64,000 nucleotides of DNA from Loktanella sp. SALINAS62. Lineage in GTDB: Bacteria > Pseudomonadota > Alphaproteobacteria > Rhodobacterales > Rhodobacteraceae. Shown here one piece after another: positions 1 to 8,976 of this stretch. The notes beneath the pieces are model-generated. The model ran no database searches. It was given only the letters and a program-made list of their open reading frames with translations, and had not been told where the DNA came from. The translations under genes and the position numbers were made by a program. The stretch lies in assembly GCF_018263905.1 (NCBI RefSeq), contig NZ_JAAFZU010000008.1, forward strand, positions 72,518 through 136,517, given 5' to 3'. Within the stretch, counting starts at the first letter, position 1. The number at the start of each line of letters is the position of its first letter.

Positions 1-12
1 CGAGAGTGGACG

Positions 13-1131
13 ATGGCGATCAATGAAATCATCCTGCATATCGGAATGCATAAGACTGGAACAACAGCCATACAGCGGGCTCTTGACGGCTACGATGATG
101 GCAAAACTGCCTACGGCGATCTTAAGATATGGGGCGACCGCGGACCGAACCATGGCAACGCAATCGAAACCCTATTTCGTGCTGATTTTGAGAACATTCC
201 TTACCACCGTCGTCATGGACGCACAAAGGCTCACGTTGCCGGCTACAGACTGTTATACCGCCGACAATTTGACCGGGCATTGTCGTTGGACCGTGCCAAG
301 CTGATCTTGAGCGGCGAAGCCATTCCACGACTGCGGCGCGCGGAGTTGGAGGCATTGCGGGATGAGTTGTTGCTGCGCGCTCGCAAGGTCACGGTGATCG
401 CCTATGTGCGCGAACCCGTCAGCTATTTATCAAGCATGTTTCAGCAGCGCTGCCGCCTTGGTCACATTGAACCAGGGGCTGCGTTGCCGATGCCGCGTTA
501 TCGGTCAAAATTTGCCAAATTCGTACGCGTGTTTGGTGCGGACAATGTGCACTTCGTGAAATTCGACCGGACCTGCCTGCGAAACGGGTCCAGTGTCGAA
601 GACCTCGCCTACCGCATCGACATCCGCCCTGACCTGCCGTCTGGCACGTCAAACGAACGCCTCTCTGCGGACGCGACGCGTCTGCTATACCTTCTGCTAA
701 CACGCCATTCTGCGGAATGTCGAAAGGTCAATCATGTAAGGCCGCTTTCACAGACGGTACATTTCCTTCAGGACAATGTGACCGGCCCAGCATTTGCCCT
801 GCCAACCGCGCATGTTTATTCGCAACTCGATGGTGATGACGTGGCCTGGGTGGAAAAAATAGCAGGCTTTACATTGCAGACTGATTCCATCGGCCATTGC
901 GACCCGTCGGTCGATTTGGATACGGACCTCGCGGTCATCAGTCCTGAAGGGATTGGAAAATTGATCGCTGCGATGGATCAGCTTGGGTTGCGCGGCAACC
1001 CCGACACTCAGCCGTCCGATCTCATCGCGCAGGTCTACCGTCACTTTTGTCGCAAATCGTTTCTGAAATTGCGTGCGCGGCGTGCGGTTGATGCTTTTGT
1101 ATCACTAAGCGGCAGGGTTGCGCGCAGTTGA
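13..1131 (+). CDS. Sulfotransferase-like P-loop protein
   Basis: The 372-residue protein opens with a phosphosulfate-binding-type loop (HIGMHKTGTT, residues 9-18), the signature of PAPS-dependent sulfotransferases and of sulfotransferase-like proteins found near polysaccharide or glycan genes. A segment around residues 95-110 (LILSGEAIPRL) resembles the second conserved block of this group. No signal peptide or membrane span is visible, so it should be cytosolic. The start is the first in-frame ATG, with a GA-rich stretch upstream. The upstream neighbour lies outside the window, so the acceptor substrate cannot be inferred. The family assignment rests mainly on the N-terminal loop; the rest is poorly recognisable. 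Confidence 0.75.
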   Translation: MAINEIILHIGMHKTGTTAIQRALDGYDDGKTAYGDLKIWGDRGPNHGNAIETLFRADFENIPYHRRHGRTKAHVAGYRLLYRRQFDRALSLDRAKLILSGEAIPRLRRAELEALRDELLLRARKVTVIAYVREPVSYLSSMFQQRCRLGHIEPGAALPMPRYRSKFAKFVRVFGADNVHFVKFDRTCLRNGSSVEDLAYRIDIRPDLPSGTSNERLSADATRLLYLLLTRHSAECRKVNHVRPLSQTVHFLQDNVTGPAFALPTAHVYSQLDGDDVAWVEKIAGFTLQTDSIGHCDPSVDLDTDLAVISPEGIGKLIAAMDQLGLRGNPDTQPSDLIAQVYRHFCRKSFLKLRARRAVDAFVSLSGRVARS

Positions 1132-1219
1132 CAATACCGGCGGCAAGGACTTCTGCATCAGTCATGGTCTCGCCGTAAAGATCGACTAAGATGAGGTAAC
1201 GCATTAACCGGAGTTTCCG

Positions 1220-1654
1220 ATGTCAGCCAAACCTATAGAGCCAAAACCCGACTCCAAGACGGTCAAGCTGAGCCCTGCTGCCCCGCGTGCGCAGGTCACG
1301 CCATCATCTACGTCGCCTGCCGCGCCGACGCCAAAGGTCGTCGAGCCTGCGGTGATGCTGGATGTCGGAGAAGCGATCAAGAAGCCCGAATTCCTTGACC
1401 GAGCCGTCGCACGGTCCGGTATCAAGAAAAAAGATGCCAAACCCGCCATCGAAGCAGCACTTGCCGAACTGGCCGACATCCTGGCCGGCGGAGGAGAGCT
1501 GATTTTGCCGCCCATGGGCAAGCTGAAATCCATCAAGTCCAAGGATCTGGGCGACGGCGCGCAAATGCTGACCCTCAAGCTGCGGACAATGAAAGACGGT
1601 GCAGGCACCGGTGCTGCAAAAACCGGGGTTGCAGACGACGACGAGGACAGCTAA
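1220..1654 (+). CDS. HU-family-like DNA-binding protein with Pro/Ala-rich N-terminal tail
   Basis: The protein has 144 residues. Residues 1-45 are low-complexity (Pro, Ala, Ser, Lys). Residues 46-125 look like a degenerate HU/IHF domain: an amphipathic helical region with KKKDAKPAIEAALAEL followed by a short beta-hairpin region containing ELILPPMGKLKSIKSKD. HU proteins bend and compact DNA in the nucleoid. The lysine-rich tail is longer than in canonical 90-residue HU. The gene ends 12 bp before a tRNA-Val and appears monocistronic. The fold assignment is family resemblance; no DNA-binding data can be read from sequence. Confidence 0.7.
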   Translation: MSAKPIEPKPDSKTVKLSPAAPRAQVTPSSTSPAAPTPKVVEPAVMLDVGEAIKKPEFLDRAVARSGIKKKDAKPAIEAALAELADILAGGGELILPPMGKLKSIKSKDLGDGAQMLTLKLRTMKDGAGTGAAKTGVADDDEDS

Positions 1655-1666
1655 ATCCCGCGCACC

Positions 1667-1741
1667 GGGTGATTAGCTCAGTGGTAGAGCGCTTCGTTCA
1701 CATCGAAGATGTCAGGAGTTCAAATCTCTTATCACCCACCA
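1667..1741 (+). tRNA. tRNA-Val (anticodon CAC)
   Basis: A complete cloverleaf folds by eye. The acceptor stem GGGTGAT (1667-1673) pairs with ATCACCC (1731-1737), with discriminator A and an encoded CCA at 1739-1741. The anticodon stem CTTCG/CGAAG encloses the loop TTCACAT, giving anticodon CAC (1699-1701), which reads GUG valine codons. It is followed by a GNRA-loop terminator. Confidence 0.97.
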
Positions 1742-1749
1742 GAATTCAG

Positions 1750-1776
1750 GGGCGTCGCCGCAAGGTGGCGCCCTTT
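1750..1776 (+). terminator. Intrinsic terminator after tRNA-Val(CAC)
   Basis: A 10-bp stem (two G-U pairs) at 1750-1759 and 1764-1773 closes a GCAA tetraloop and is followed by TTT. It starts 8 bp after the tRNA CCA end and would release the tRNA transcript before the downstream phosphatase gene. Confidence 0.7.
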
Positions 1777-1821
1777 CTCGTAGCGACCCGCAAGGGCCGG
1801 GCAATAGCGGAAAGCCATGTG

Positions 1822-2388
1822 ATGACCTATCCTGATCTGTATATCCTGCGGCACGGTGAAACGCTGTGGAACGCCGAAGGCCGGATGCAGGGGCATCTGA
1901 ATTCGCCGCTGAGCCCGCGTGGTCTGGCGCAGGCGGCGCGACAGGCTGATATCATGGCATCGCGCGATCTGCCCGGATTTGCGTGCTATGCCTCGCCCTT
2001 GGGGCGTGCGGTGCAGACGGCGGCCCTGGTGCTTGGGCCGCTCGTGACGACGATCCGCACCGATGACCGGCTGATGGAAATCGACGTAGGCGCCTGGGCA
2101 GGACTGCTGCGACGGGATCTGGTGACGGGCGAACTGGTCGAAGGGCCGGACGGCGATGTATCCATCTATGCCCGTGCACCGGGCGAGGGCATGGATGCGC
2201 TATTCTTGCGCGCGCGCGCGTTTCTGGACGATCTGGATGGCCCTGCGGTGCTGGTCTGTCACGGCATTATCAGCCGCGTGTTGCGCGTGATCGTGCTGGG
2301 TCTGGACCGCGACGCATTGGCGGACCTGCCCGGCGGGCAGGGAAATGTATTCTACCTGTCACAAGGCACACAGCAAGAGTTGCGCTAG
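1822..2388 (+). CDS. Histidine phosphatase family protein
   Basis: A 188-residue member of the histidine phosphatase (phosphoglycerate mutase-like) superfamily. The phospho-accepting RHG motif is at residues 10-12 (His11), with Glu13 after it. The second catalytic histidine is His147 in LVCHG. These enzymes remove phosphate from small metabolites, sugars or proteins; the substrate is not predictable here. The ATG at 1822 is chosen over upstream in-frame codons because those would run through the tRNA-Val gene, and because GGAAAG sits 7 bases ahead of it. The gene lies alone between two tRNA-Val genes. Confidence 0.9.
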   Translation: MTYPDLYILRHGETLWNAEGRMQGHLNSPLSPRGLAQAARQADIMASRDLPGFACYASPLGRAVQTAALVLGPLVTTIRTDDRLMEIDVGAWAGLLRRDLVTGELVEGPDGDVSIYARAPGEGMDALFLRARAFLDDLDGPAVLVCHGIISRVLRVIVLGLDRDALADLPGGQGNVFYLSQGTQQELR

Positions 2389-2417
2389 CCGCGAAGTTTG
2401 GGTAATCGGTGCGGGGC

Positions 2418-2493
2418 GGGTGGTTAGCTCAGTTGGTAGAGCGTTTCGTTTACACCGAAAATGTCGGGGGTTCGAGCCCCTCACCACCCACCA
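2418..2493 (+). tRNA. tRNA-Val (anticodon TAC)
   Basis: The acceptor stem GGGTGGT (2418-2424) pairs with ACCACCC (2483-2489), followed by A and an encoded CCA at 2491-2493. The anticodon stem TTTCG/CGAAA encloses TTTACAC, giving anticodon TAC (2451-2453). It is the second valine isoacceptor within 0.75 kb. The two genes are similar but not identical. Confidence 0.97.
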
Positions 2494-2549
2494 TATACCC
2501 CGGCACCTTACGGCTTGACCTGCGCGCGATTGCCGGGCCTGATCGTGGC

Positions 2550-4142
2550 ATGTTGACCCGCAAATCCGATTACAATCAGACACGCGATGCCTTTTGCTGG
2601 GATGTGCCCACGCATTACAATATCGGCGTCGATTGCTGTGACCGGATTGCTATGGACCGGCCCGATGCGGTGGCGATCATCGATGCCTCTGGCATTGAGT
2701 TGCGGACAGTGACATTCGGCGCTTTGCGCGGTCTGACGAACCGCCTGGCCAACGCACTGGCGGGCGACATCGGTCCGGGTGACAGGATCGCGGTCTTGTT
2801 GCCGCAATCGATTGAAACGGCCGTCACCCATCTGACGGCCTTCAAGATGGGCGCGATTTCCATTCCGCTGTTTACGCTGTTCGGTGTGGACGCCCTGCTG
2901 CACCGGCTGCGCGATTCGGGCGCACGGGTGGTGGTGACCGATACGGATGGCGCGGCAAAGCTGGCGGCGCTGCGTGACGATCTGCCGGACCTGCGGCGGA
3001 TCATCATTGTCGGTGCTGATCTTGACACCTTGTTGGCCAGTCAGTCTGACCAGTTCGACCCGGTGGATACGCTGGCCGATGATCCCGCGTTGCTGATCTA
3101 CACCTCTGGCACGACGGGGGCGCCAAAGGGTGCATTGCATGCGCATCGTGTGCTGCCCGGTCATCTGCCGGGGGTCGAGATGAGCCATGATTTCTTTCCC
3201 CAACCGGGTGACCTCATATGGACCCCGGCAGACTGGGCCTGGATCGGCGGGCTGCTGGATGTGCTGTTGCCCGCATTGCATCACGCTGTGCCGGTGGTGG
3301 CCTGCCGGTTTCCCAAGTTCACGGCAGAGGCCGCTTTTGCGCTGATGCGCGATCTGAATGTGCGCAATGCGTTTCTGCCCCCGACCGCGCTCAAGATGAT
3401 GCGGCAGATGGCCGACCCGCCTGCGGTGTCCCTGCGATCGGTCGCCAGCGGTGGAGAGACCCTTGGCGCAGAGTTGATCGACTGGGGGCAGCGCGTGCTG
3501 GGTTGCACGATCAACGAATTCTACGGCCAGACAGAATGCAACATGATCGTCAGTTCGTGTGCGGCGCTGGCCGCTGCGGAACCGGGTGTGATGGGCTTTG
3601 CCGTGCCGGGTCATGACGTCCGGGTTCTGGATGCGGACGGCACACCCTGTCCGGTCGACGTGGAAGGTGACATTGCCTGCCGCGCCCCTGACCCGGTGAT
3701 GTTCCTGCGCTACTGGAACAATCCGACCGCGACGGCGGCCAAGTTTCGCGGCGACTGGCTGCTGACCGGGGATCGCGGCATTCCGACCGCCAGTGGACGG
3801 ATCAGGTTCAAAGGCCGTGATGATGACGTGATATCATCAGCCGGCTACCGGATTGGTCCTGCCGAGATCGAGGATTGCCTGCTGACCCACGATGCCGTGC
3901 GGATGGCCGGTGTCGTCGGTGCGCCCGATGCGATCCGGGGGCAGGCCATCGTGGCATTTGTCCAGTTGCGCGACGGGGTGGTCGCAGATGCGGCGCTGGC
4001 CGCTGCGCTGACGGATCATGTGCGTCATCGGCTGGCCGCACACGAAGCACCGCGCGAGGTGCGATTTGTCGAAACCCTGCCCATGACGACCACGGGCAAG
4101 ATTATCCGCGCCGATCTGCGCGCCCGCTGCACGGTGGGCTGA
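2550..4142 (+). CDS. Acyl-CoA synthetase (AMP-binding family)
   Basis: A 530-residue ANL-superfamily adenylate-forming enzyme that activates a carboxylic acid with ATP and ligates it to CoA. The AMP-binding P-loop motif YTSGTTGAPKG spans residues 184-194. The C-terminal subdomain ends with TTTGKIIRADLR, which holds the catalytic lysine. Length and layout fit medium-chain or AcsA-like acyl-CoA synthetases. The start at 2550 avoids reading through the upstream tRNA-Val. No strong Shine-Dalgarno sequence is seen, so the exact start is less certain than the gene. The acyl chain preference cannot be read from sequence. Confidence 0.92.
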   Translation: MLTRKSDYNQTRDAFCWDVPTHYNIGVDCCDRIAMDRPDAVAIIDASGIELRTVTFGALRGLTNRLANALAGDIGPGDRIAVLLPQSIETAVTHLTAFKMGAISIPLFTLFGVDALLHRLRDSGARVVVTDTDGAAKLAALRDDLPDLRRIIIVGADLDTLLASQSDQFDPVDTLADDPALLIYTSGTTGAPKGALHAHRVLPGHLPGVEMSHDFFPQPGDLIWTPADWAWIGGLLDVLLPALHHAVPVVACRFPKFTAEAAFALMRDLNVRNAFLPPTALKMMRQMADPPAVSLRSVASGGETLGAELIDWGQRVLGCTINEFYGQTECNMIVSSCAALAAAEPGVMGFAVPGHDVRVLDADGTPCPVDVEGDIACRAPDPVMFLRYWNNPTATAAKFRGDWLLTGDRGIPTASGRIRFKGRDDDVISSAGYRIGPAEIEDCLLTHDAVRMAGVVGAPDAIRGQAIVAFVQLRDGVVADAALAAALTDHVRHRLAAHEAPREVRFVETLPMTTTGKIIRADLRARCTVG

Positions 4143-4283
4143 CAGCGGGCAACGCCGGTCGGAATGGCGTGTTTTGGTCTTTTCGCATTTGGGGGTGTTT
4201 TTGCGCGATCTCATGCTTGACGGGGCAGGGGGGCTTGCATAGAAGCGCGACACGCTTTGCGACATGCAGGGCGGTCAAGGTGC

Positions 4284-4360
4284 GCGGTTGTAGCTCAGTT
4301 GGTTAGAGTACCGGCCTGTCACGCCGGGGGTCGCGGGTTCGAGCCCCGTCAACCGCGCCA
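4284..4360 (+). tRNA. tRNA-Asp (anticodon GTC), copy 1
   Basis: The acceptor stem GCGGTTG (4284-4290) pairs with CAACCGC (4350-4356), followed by G and an encoded CCA. The anticodon stem CCGGC/GCCGG encloses CTGTCAC, anticodon GTC. It is the first of two identical copies. Confidence 0.97.
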
Positions 4361-4394
4361 TTGACCCCCAGATGTCGCAATCGTGTTGAAATGC

Positions 4395-4471
4395 GCGGTT
4401 GTAGCTCAGTTGGTTAGAGTACCGGCCTGTCACGCCGGGGGTCGCGGGTTCGAGCCCCGTCAACCGCGCCA
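4395..4471 (+). tRNA. tRNA-Asp (anticodon GTC), copy 2
   Basis: This copy is identical in sequence to the tRNA-Asp at 4284-4360. The identity extends a few bases beyond both ends (4281-4362 and 4392-4473), with about 30 bp of unrelated spacer between, consistent with a tandem duplication. Confidence 0.97.
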
Positions 4472-4525
4472 TTTCACCCCTTAGTCTATATCACCCTCGG
4501 TCGTTGTTTCTGCGAACAATGTTAT

Positions 4526-4561
4526 CCGCATCCGGGATGATCCGGATGCGGCGTTCATTTT
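4526..4561 (+). terminator. Terminator between tRNA-Asp pair and dipeptidase gene
   Basis: Perfect 10-bp inverted repeat: CCGCATCCGG at 4526-4535 and CCGGATGCGG at 4542-4551, with a 6-base loop, then a T-rich run (CGTTCATTTT). It sits between the converging tRNA operon and dipeptidase gene and could serve both. Confidence 0.75.
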
Positions 4562-4579
4562 CGCAAAATGGCGCGCGTG

Positions 4580-5965
4580 TTACGCTTGCGTCATCGCGTG
4601 CAGGATTCGCGCCCAACTGCGGGTGCCCTTGTGGAACGACGACAGGTCGTATTTTTCGTTGGGCGAATGGATCTGGTCGTCGTCCTTGCCGAATCCGATC
4701 AGCATGGCATCCATATCAAGGTAGGTTTTGAAATAGGCCGCAATCGGGATCGACCCGCCACATCCGACAAAGGCCGCCGCATTCGGCCATTCATCTGACA
4801 GGGCGTGCCGCGCCTGATCGAATGCGGGATGCGTTGTGGTCATCTGCCCCGCTGCCGATGCGCCGTGCGGCGTAAATGCGACGCTACAATCGGCGGGGAT
4901 TGCCGCGCGGACCTGCGCGCGAAACGCGTCACGAATGGCGTGTGGGTCCTGCTGACCGACAAGGCGAAAGCTGATCTTGGCTGTAGCCTGCGAGGGCAGG
5001 ACCGTTTTGAACCCGTCGCCGGTGTAACCGGCTGTCATTCCGTTCACTTCGCAGGTGGGGCGTGACCAGATCATTTCCAGCGGACGGCGGCCTTGTTCGC
5101 CTGCGGGATATTTCAGACCGACCTGACCCAGAAACGCAGCGGCGTCGAAATCCAGATCGTCCCACGCGGCGGCCAGTTCGTTCGACAGTTCCGGCACGCC
5201 GTCGTAAAAACCGGGCACGGTGATGCGACCGGTTTCGTCGTGCAGATCAGCAATGATGCGCGCCAGCACGCGGGCGGGGTTCATCGCGATCCCGCCGTAC
5301 ATGCCTGAATGCAGATCCTTGGACGGTCCGGTGATGGTGATTTCTTCGCCCAGCAGCCCGCGCAATTGGGTGATGATGGCCGGGGTCGAATCGCCATAAA
5401 GGCCTGTGTCGCAAATCAGCGCGATATCGGCGCGCAGCAGGTCGGTATTGTCCTGCAAGAACGGGATCAGGGACGGCGACCCCGATTCCTCTTCGCCTTC
5501 GAGGAAAATGGTGATGTTGGCGGGCAATTGGCCGTGGACCTGTTTCCAGGCGCGACATGCCTCTATGAACGTCATCAACTGGCCCTTGTCATCGGATGAT
5601 CCACGCCCGCGGATCACGCGGCCTTTGGCGGTGTCTTCCACGGCTGGGTCGAACGGGTCGCGATCCCACAGATGCAGCGGGTCGGCGGGCTGAACGTCAT
5701 AATGGCCGTAAAACAGAATACGGGGGCCGTCGCCGCCGGTCTGGGCCACGACCATCGGATGCCCGGTCGTCGGATGTTTGGCGGCGTCGAATCCGATGCT
5801 TTGCAAATCCGACACCAGCCAATCGGCGGCGCGTTCACAATCGGGCTTATAGGCCGGGTCTGTCGAAATCGACGGAATACGCAGCAGGTCCAGCAGCCTG
5901 TCCGTTGCGTGTTCAAGGTCTGTATCGATGCGGGACAGGACGGGGGAAAGGATCGTATCGGTCAT
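4580..5965 (-). CDS. M20 family dipeptidase (metallopeptidase)
   Basis: The 461-residue protein has the co-catalytic zinc layout of the M20 family. His88 and Asp90 lie in YGHYDVQP, the bridging aspartate in SSDDKG (about 125-126), and the general-base glutamates in EGEEESGS (158-160). A dimerisation insert occupies roughly residues 200-320. Such enzymes hydrolyse dipeptides or N-acyl amino acids in the cytosol. No signal peptide is present. It is monocistronic and divergent from hemA, with a shared 382-bp upstream region holding an FNR box. Confidence 0.92.
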   Translation of the reverse strand: MTDTILSPVLSRIDTDLEHATDRLLDLLRIPSISTDPAYKPDCERAADWLVSDLQSIGFDAAKHPTTGHPMVVAQTGGDGPRILFYGHYDVQPADPLHLWDRDPFDPAVEDTAKGRVIRGRGSSDDKGQLMTFIEACRAWKQVHGQLPANITIFLEGEEESGSPSLIPFLQDNTDLLRADIALICDTGLYGDSTPAIITQLRGLLGEEITITGPSKDLHSGMYGGIAMNPARVLARIIADLHDETGRITVPGFYDGVPELSNELAAAWDDLDFDAAAFLGQVGLKYPAGEQGRRPLEMIWSRPTCEVNGMTAGYTGDGFKTVLPSQATAKISFRLVGQQDPHAIRDAFRAQVRAAIPADCSVAFTPHGASAAGQMTTTHPAFDQARHALSDEWPNAAAFVGCGGSIPIAAYFKTYLDMDAMLIGFGKDDDQIHSPNEKYDLSSFHKGTRSWARILHAMTQA

Positions 5966-6191
5966 AAGCAGGCCTTGGCATTGGACGGTTCCACGTCAGA
6001 CTCTGCCCCTTTGTGCCAGAGGTCAAGCAGCGGGGCGGTGGTGGCCTGCGTGTCGCGCGTGCCTGTTCGGGATGGTTGCGGGCGGTGGTGACGCTGCGGA
6101 ACTTTGGCTGATTGCCCTGCGGTTTGGGCGCGCTGATCTGTTAATCACTTTGCCTTTAAATGCGGTTTACGCGGTGCGGCCATGCATCCAT

Positions 6192-6205
6192 TTGATATGG
6201 ATCAA
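6192..6205. promoter_or_regulatory. FNR/FnrL box upstream of hemA
   Basis: The sequence TTGAT-ATGG-ATCAA matches the FNR/FnrL consensus TTGAT-N4-ATCAA perfectly. It lies 142 bp before the hemA GTG, in the 382-bp gap between the divergent dipeptidase and hemA genes; nothing else was recognised in that gap. In Rhodobacter, hemA is a known FnrL-responsive gene, which supports the reading. That the site is active here is inference. Confidence 0.8.
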
Positions 6206-6347
6206 AGCGGGCAAGTCATTGGTCATGCAGTTAAGTGACAACAGGTCGCGTGTTGCCCGGCGGGCCTGCGCCCTATATGCAGCACGGACGAAAGACGCGC
6301 ACAGCCCGCTGGTTGCTGGTCGCGTCAGCCACACGAAAGGAAGACCG

Positions 6348-7571
6348 GTGAATTATGATGCTGCCCTCGATACCGCCATCGAACGCCTGCACACCGAGGA
6401 CCGGTACCGCACATTTATTGATATCGAGCGGACGCGCGGTCAATATCCCCATGCGGTGTGGAACAAGCCCGATGGCACGACCCAGCCTGTAACGGTCTGG
6501 TGCGGTAACGATTATCTGGGCATGGGGCAGCACCCCGTTGTCTTGGCTGCCATGCACGAGGCATTGGACGCCACGGGTGCAGGATCGGGTGGCACGCGCA
6601 ACATTTCCGGCACCACGGTCTATCACAAGCGGCTGGAAGCAGAACTTGCGGACCTGCACCAGAAAGAAGCGGCGCTTTTGTTCACCAGCGCATACATCGC
6701 CAATGACGCGACGCTGTCCACGCTGCCGCGGCTGTTTCCGGGTCTGATCATCTATTCCGACGCGCTGAATCACGCCTCTATGATCGAAGGCGTGCGCCGC
6801 AACGGCGGGGCCAAACGCATCTTTCGCCATAATGACGTGGCGCATCTGCGCGCATTGCTCGCCGCCGACGATCCCGATGCGCCCAAGCTGATTGCGTTCG
6901 AATCGATCTATTCGATGGACGGCGATTTTGGGCCCATCGCGGAAATCTGCGATCTGGCCGAAGAATTCGGCGCGCTGACCTATATCGACGAAGTACATGC
7001 CGTCGGTATGTATGGCCCACGGGGCGGCGGCGTGGCGGAACGTGACGGGTTGATGGACCGTATCGACATCATCAACGGCACGTTGGCCAAAGCCTATGGT
7101 GTCATGGGCGGCTATATCTCGGCATCGGCACGTATGTGCGATGCGATCCGGTCCTATGCGCCTGGATTTATCTTTACCACGTCGCTGCCGCCTGCGGTCG
7201 CGGCGGGTGCTGCCGCAAGCGTGCGCCACCTGAAAGACGATCAGGCGTTGCGCAGCTCTCAGCAGACACAGGCCCGCATCCTGAAAACGCGGCTGAAGGG
7301 GATGGGCCTGCCAATCATTGACCATGGCAGCCATATCGTGCCGCTGATTGTGGGCGATCCGAAACATACAAAGCAGCTGTCAGACATGCTGTTGACCGAT
7401 TTCGGCATATACGTCCAACCGATCAATTATCCTACCGTGCCACGTGGCACGGAACGGCTGCGGTTCACGCCATCGCCTGTGCATGGTCCACGCGAAATGG
7501 ATGCGCTGGTGCGGTCGCTGGACAGCCTGTGGTCGCATTGTGCGCTGAATCGTGCCGAATTGGCCGGATGA
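6348..7571 (+). CDS. hemA: 5-aminolevulinate synthase
   Basis: The 407-residue enzyme condenses glycine and succinyl-CoA to 5-aminolevulinate, the first step of tetrapyrrole synthesis by the Shemin route used by alphaproteobacteria. The PLP lysine is Lys248 in NGTLAKAYG, the same number as in the Rhodobacter capsulatus enzyme. A glycine-rich loop ([13 protein letters not shown]) and the PLP-binding Asp in YIDEVHAVG are present. The start is a GTG at 6348 preceded by AAAGGAAG; longer in-frame starts upstream lack support and would remove the regulatory region. An FNR box lies upstream. Confidence 0.96.
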   Translation: MNYDAALDTAIERLHTEDRYRTFIDIERTRGQYPHAVWNKPDGTTQPVTVWCGNDYLGMGQHPVVLAAMHEALDATGAGSGGTRNISGTTVYHKRLEAELADLHQKEAALLFTSAYIANDATLSTLPRLFPGLIIYSDALNHASMIEGVRRNGGAKRIFRHNDVAHLRALLAADDPDAPKLIAFESIYSMDGDFGPIAEICDLAEEFGALTYIDEVHAVGMYGPRGGGVAERDGLMDRIDIINGTLAKAYGVMGGYISASARMCDAIRSYAPGFIFTTSLPPAVAAGAAASVRHLKDDQALRSSQQTQARILKTRLKGMGLPIIDHGSHIVPLIVGDPKHTKQLSDMLLTDFGIYVQPINYPTVPRGTERLRFTPSPVHGPREMDALVRSLDSLWSHCALNRAELAG

Positions 7572-7700
7572 TGTTTCTGCGGGTGCAAAGGGGGCAGGCA
7601 ACTGCTAGGGCTGTTGCGTCAATGTTTCATAAATAATTCGACTTCTGGTCTCGATTATGTGAAATAATGGCGTCAGGCAGGGCATACGGCGGTTAATCCA

Positions 7701-8900
7701 ATGATCGTAAAGACATTCCGGCGCGGCAAAGCGCTTTCGGATACTGAATCCAAAGGCTTTGACGCTTTTGATCTTCGTCTTGGCGACCTGATGCGCGGTG
7801 AACGCGCCACATTGGGTAAAAGCCTTTTGGATGTTCAGGGCGAGCTCAAGATCAAAGCCGCCTATATCGCTGCCATTGAAAATTCCGATCCCGGCGCATT
7901 CGACACACCCGGTTTTATCGCGGGCTATGTCCGGTCCTACGCGCGGTATCTGAAAATGGACCCTGACTGGGCCTTTGATACGTTCTGCCGCGAAAGTGGC
8001 TTTGCCACGGCGCACGGCATGTCAAAAGAAGCCTCGTCAGCCAAACCATCGTCGCGCCCCGCGCAAGGCGCATTCGGCAAGGATATTTTCGCGTCATCGG
8101 CCACATCGTTTGTGCCGCGTGGCGAACGGATGTTTACCGGTGTCGAACCGGCAGCGGTCGGGTCCGTTCTGGTTCTGGTTGCCCTGATCGGCGGTCTGGG
8201 GTGGGGTGGATATTCGATCCTTCAAGAAGTGCAAAAGGTCCGTCTGGCCCCCGTCGAACAGGCGCCTGTGGTGCTTAGCGATCTTGATCCGCTGGCCGGG
8301 GCGACTGCCATTCCCGACAGCGTTGACGATGTCACGCCGGAATTTGCAGCCACCTCTTCCGAAGCATTGGACCGTCTGTATCGGCCACAGGCACTGGACG
8401 TGCCCGTGCTGGTCGCGCGGGATGCACCGATTTCGACGCTGAACCCCGGAACCTACGGCACGCTGATCCCCAAAAGCGATGCGACAAGTCAGGCGCAAGC
8501 CATTGCGAATGCAGTCGACGAAGCGGTCACGATGGATCTGCCGCCCATTCAGGTCAGCGAAGATCCAACCCCCGGTGTGCAGCTTGTCGCTGTGCGCCCG
8601 GCCTGGGTCAGGGTGCGCGCGGCCGATGATTCCGTCATTTACGAAGGCATCATGAACGCGGGCGATACCTTTGCCCTACCCAATACCGAAGAACCCGCAA
8701 CCCTGCGTGTGGGTGAAAGCGGCGCTGTGTATTTCGCTGTAAACGGCCAGCACTATGGTCCGGCTGGGCCAAGCGGGACCGTGACGTCGAACCTTGCGCT
8801 GTCCGCCGACAGCCTGACATCGACCTTTGAACTGGCCGATCTGGAAGCCGACGGCGATCTGGCAGCCGTGGTGAATGTTGCCGAAATCGTTCCCGAATAA
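7701..8900 (+). CDS. RodZ-like helix-turn-helix membrane protein (DUF4115)
   Basis: The 399-residue protein has three parts. An N-terminal cro/XRE-type HTH region covers about residues 28-95 (RGERATLGKSLLDVQ...YIAAIENSDPGAF). A single membrane span lies near residues 153-175. A periplasmic part ends in a DUF4115-like domain at about residues 285-365. This is the RodZ plan; RodZ links MreB to the cell-wall elongation machinery. Rhodobacterales versions often lie just upstream of ispG, as here (76 bp). The start lacks a clear Shine-Dalgarno sequence. Function by orthology is likely but untested. Confidence 0.85.
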   Translation: MIVKTFRRGKALSDTESKGFDAFDLRLGDLMRGERATLGKSLLDVQGELKIKAAYIAAIENSDPGAFDTPGFIAGYVRSYARYLKMDPDWAFDTFCRESGFATAHGMSKEASSAKPSSRPAQGAFGKDIFASSATSFVPRGERMFTGVEPAAVGSVLVLVALIGGLGWGGYSILQEVQKVRLAPVEQAPVVLSDLDPLAGATAIPDSVDDVTPEFAATSSEALDRLYRPQALDVPVLVARDAPISTLNPGTYGTLIPKSDATSQAQAIANAVDEAVTMDLPPIQVSEDPTPGVQLVAVRPAWVRVRAADDSVIYEGIMNAGDTFALPNTEEPATLRVGESGAVYFAVNGQHYGPAGPSGTVTSNLALSADSLTSTFELADLEADGDLAAVVNVAEIVPE

Positions 8901-8976
8901 CCTGATCTGTGCGGTTGTCGGAGCACGGCGCAAGGCTTAGGTTCACGGCAACACGTCCTGATCTGAAAGCTGCGTC

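Noticed and set aside
2508..3614. Long minus-strand frame (368 codons) opposite the acyl-CoA synthetase gene
   Set aside because: It is Arg/His/Gln-rich with no domain, and lies wholly inside a well-supported gene on the other strand; a GC-rich shadow frame.
4275..4472. Minus-strand frame with an internal repeat over the tRNA-Asp pair
   Set aside because: The repeat is only the duplicated tRNA read as protein; the MARLTGLEPATP peptide is a common false ORF from tRNA genes.
5928..6347. Longer in-frame start for hemA
   Set aside because: The extra 140 residues match nothing, overlap the dipeptidase start on the other strand and would include the FNR box; the GTG at 6348 has a good ribosome site.
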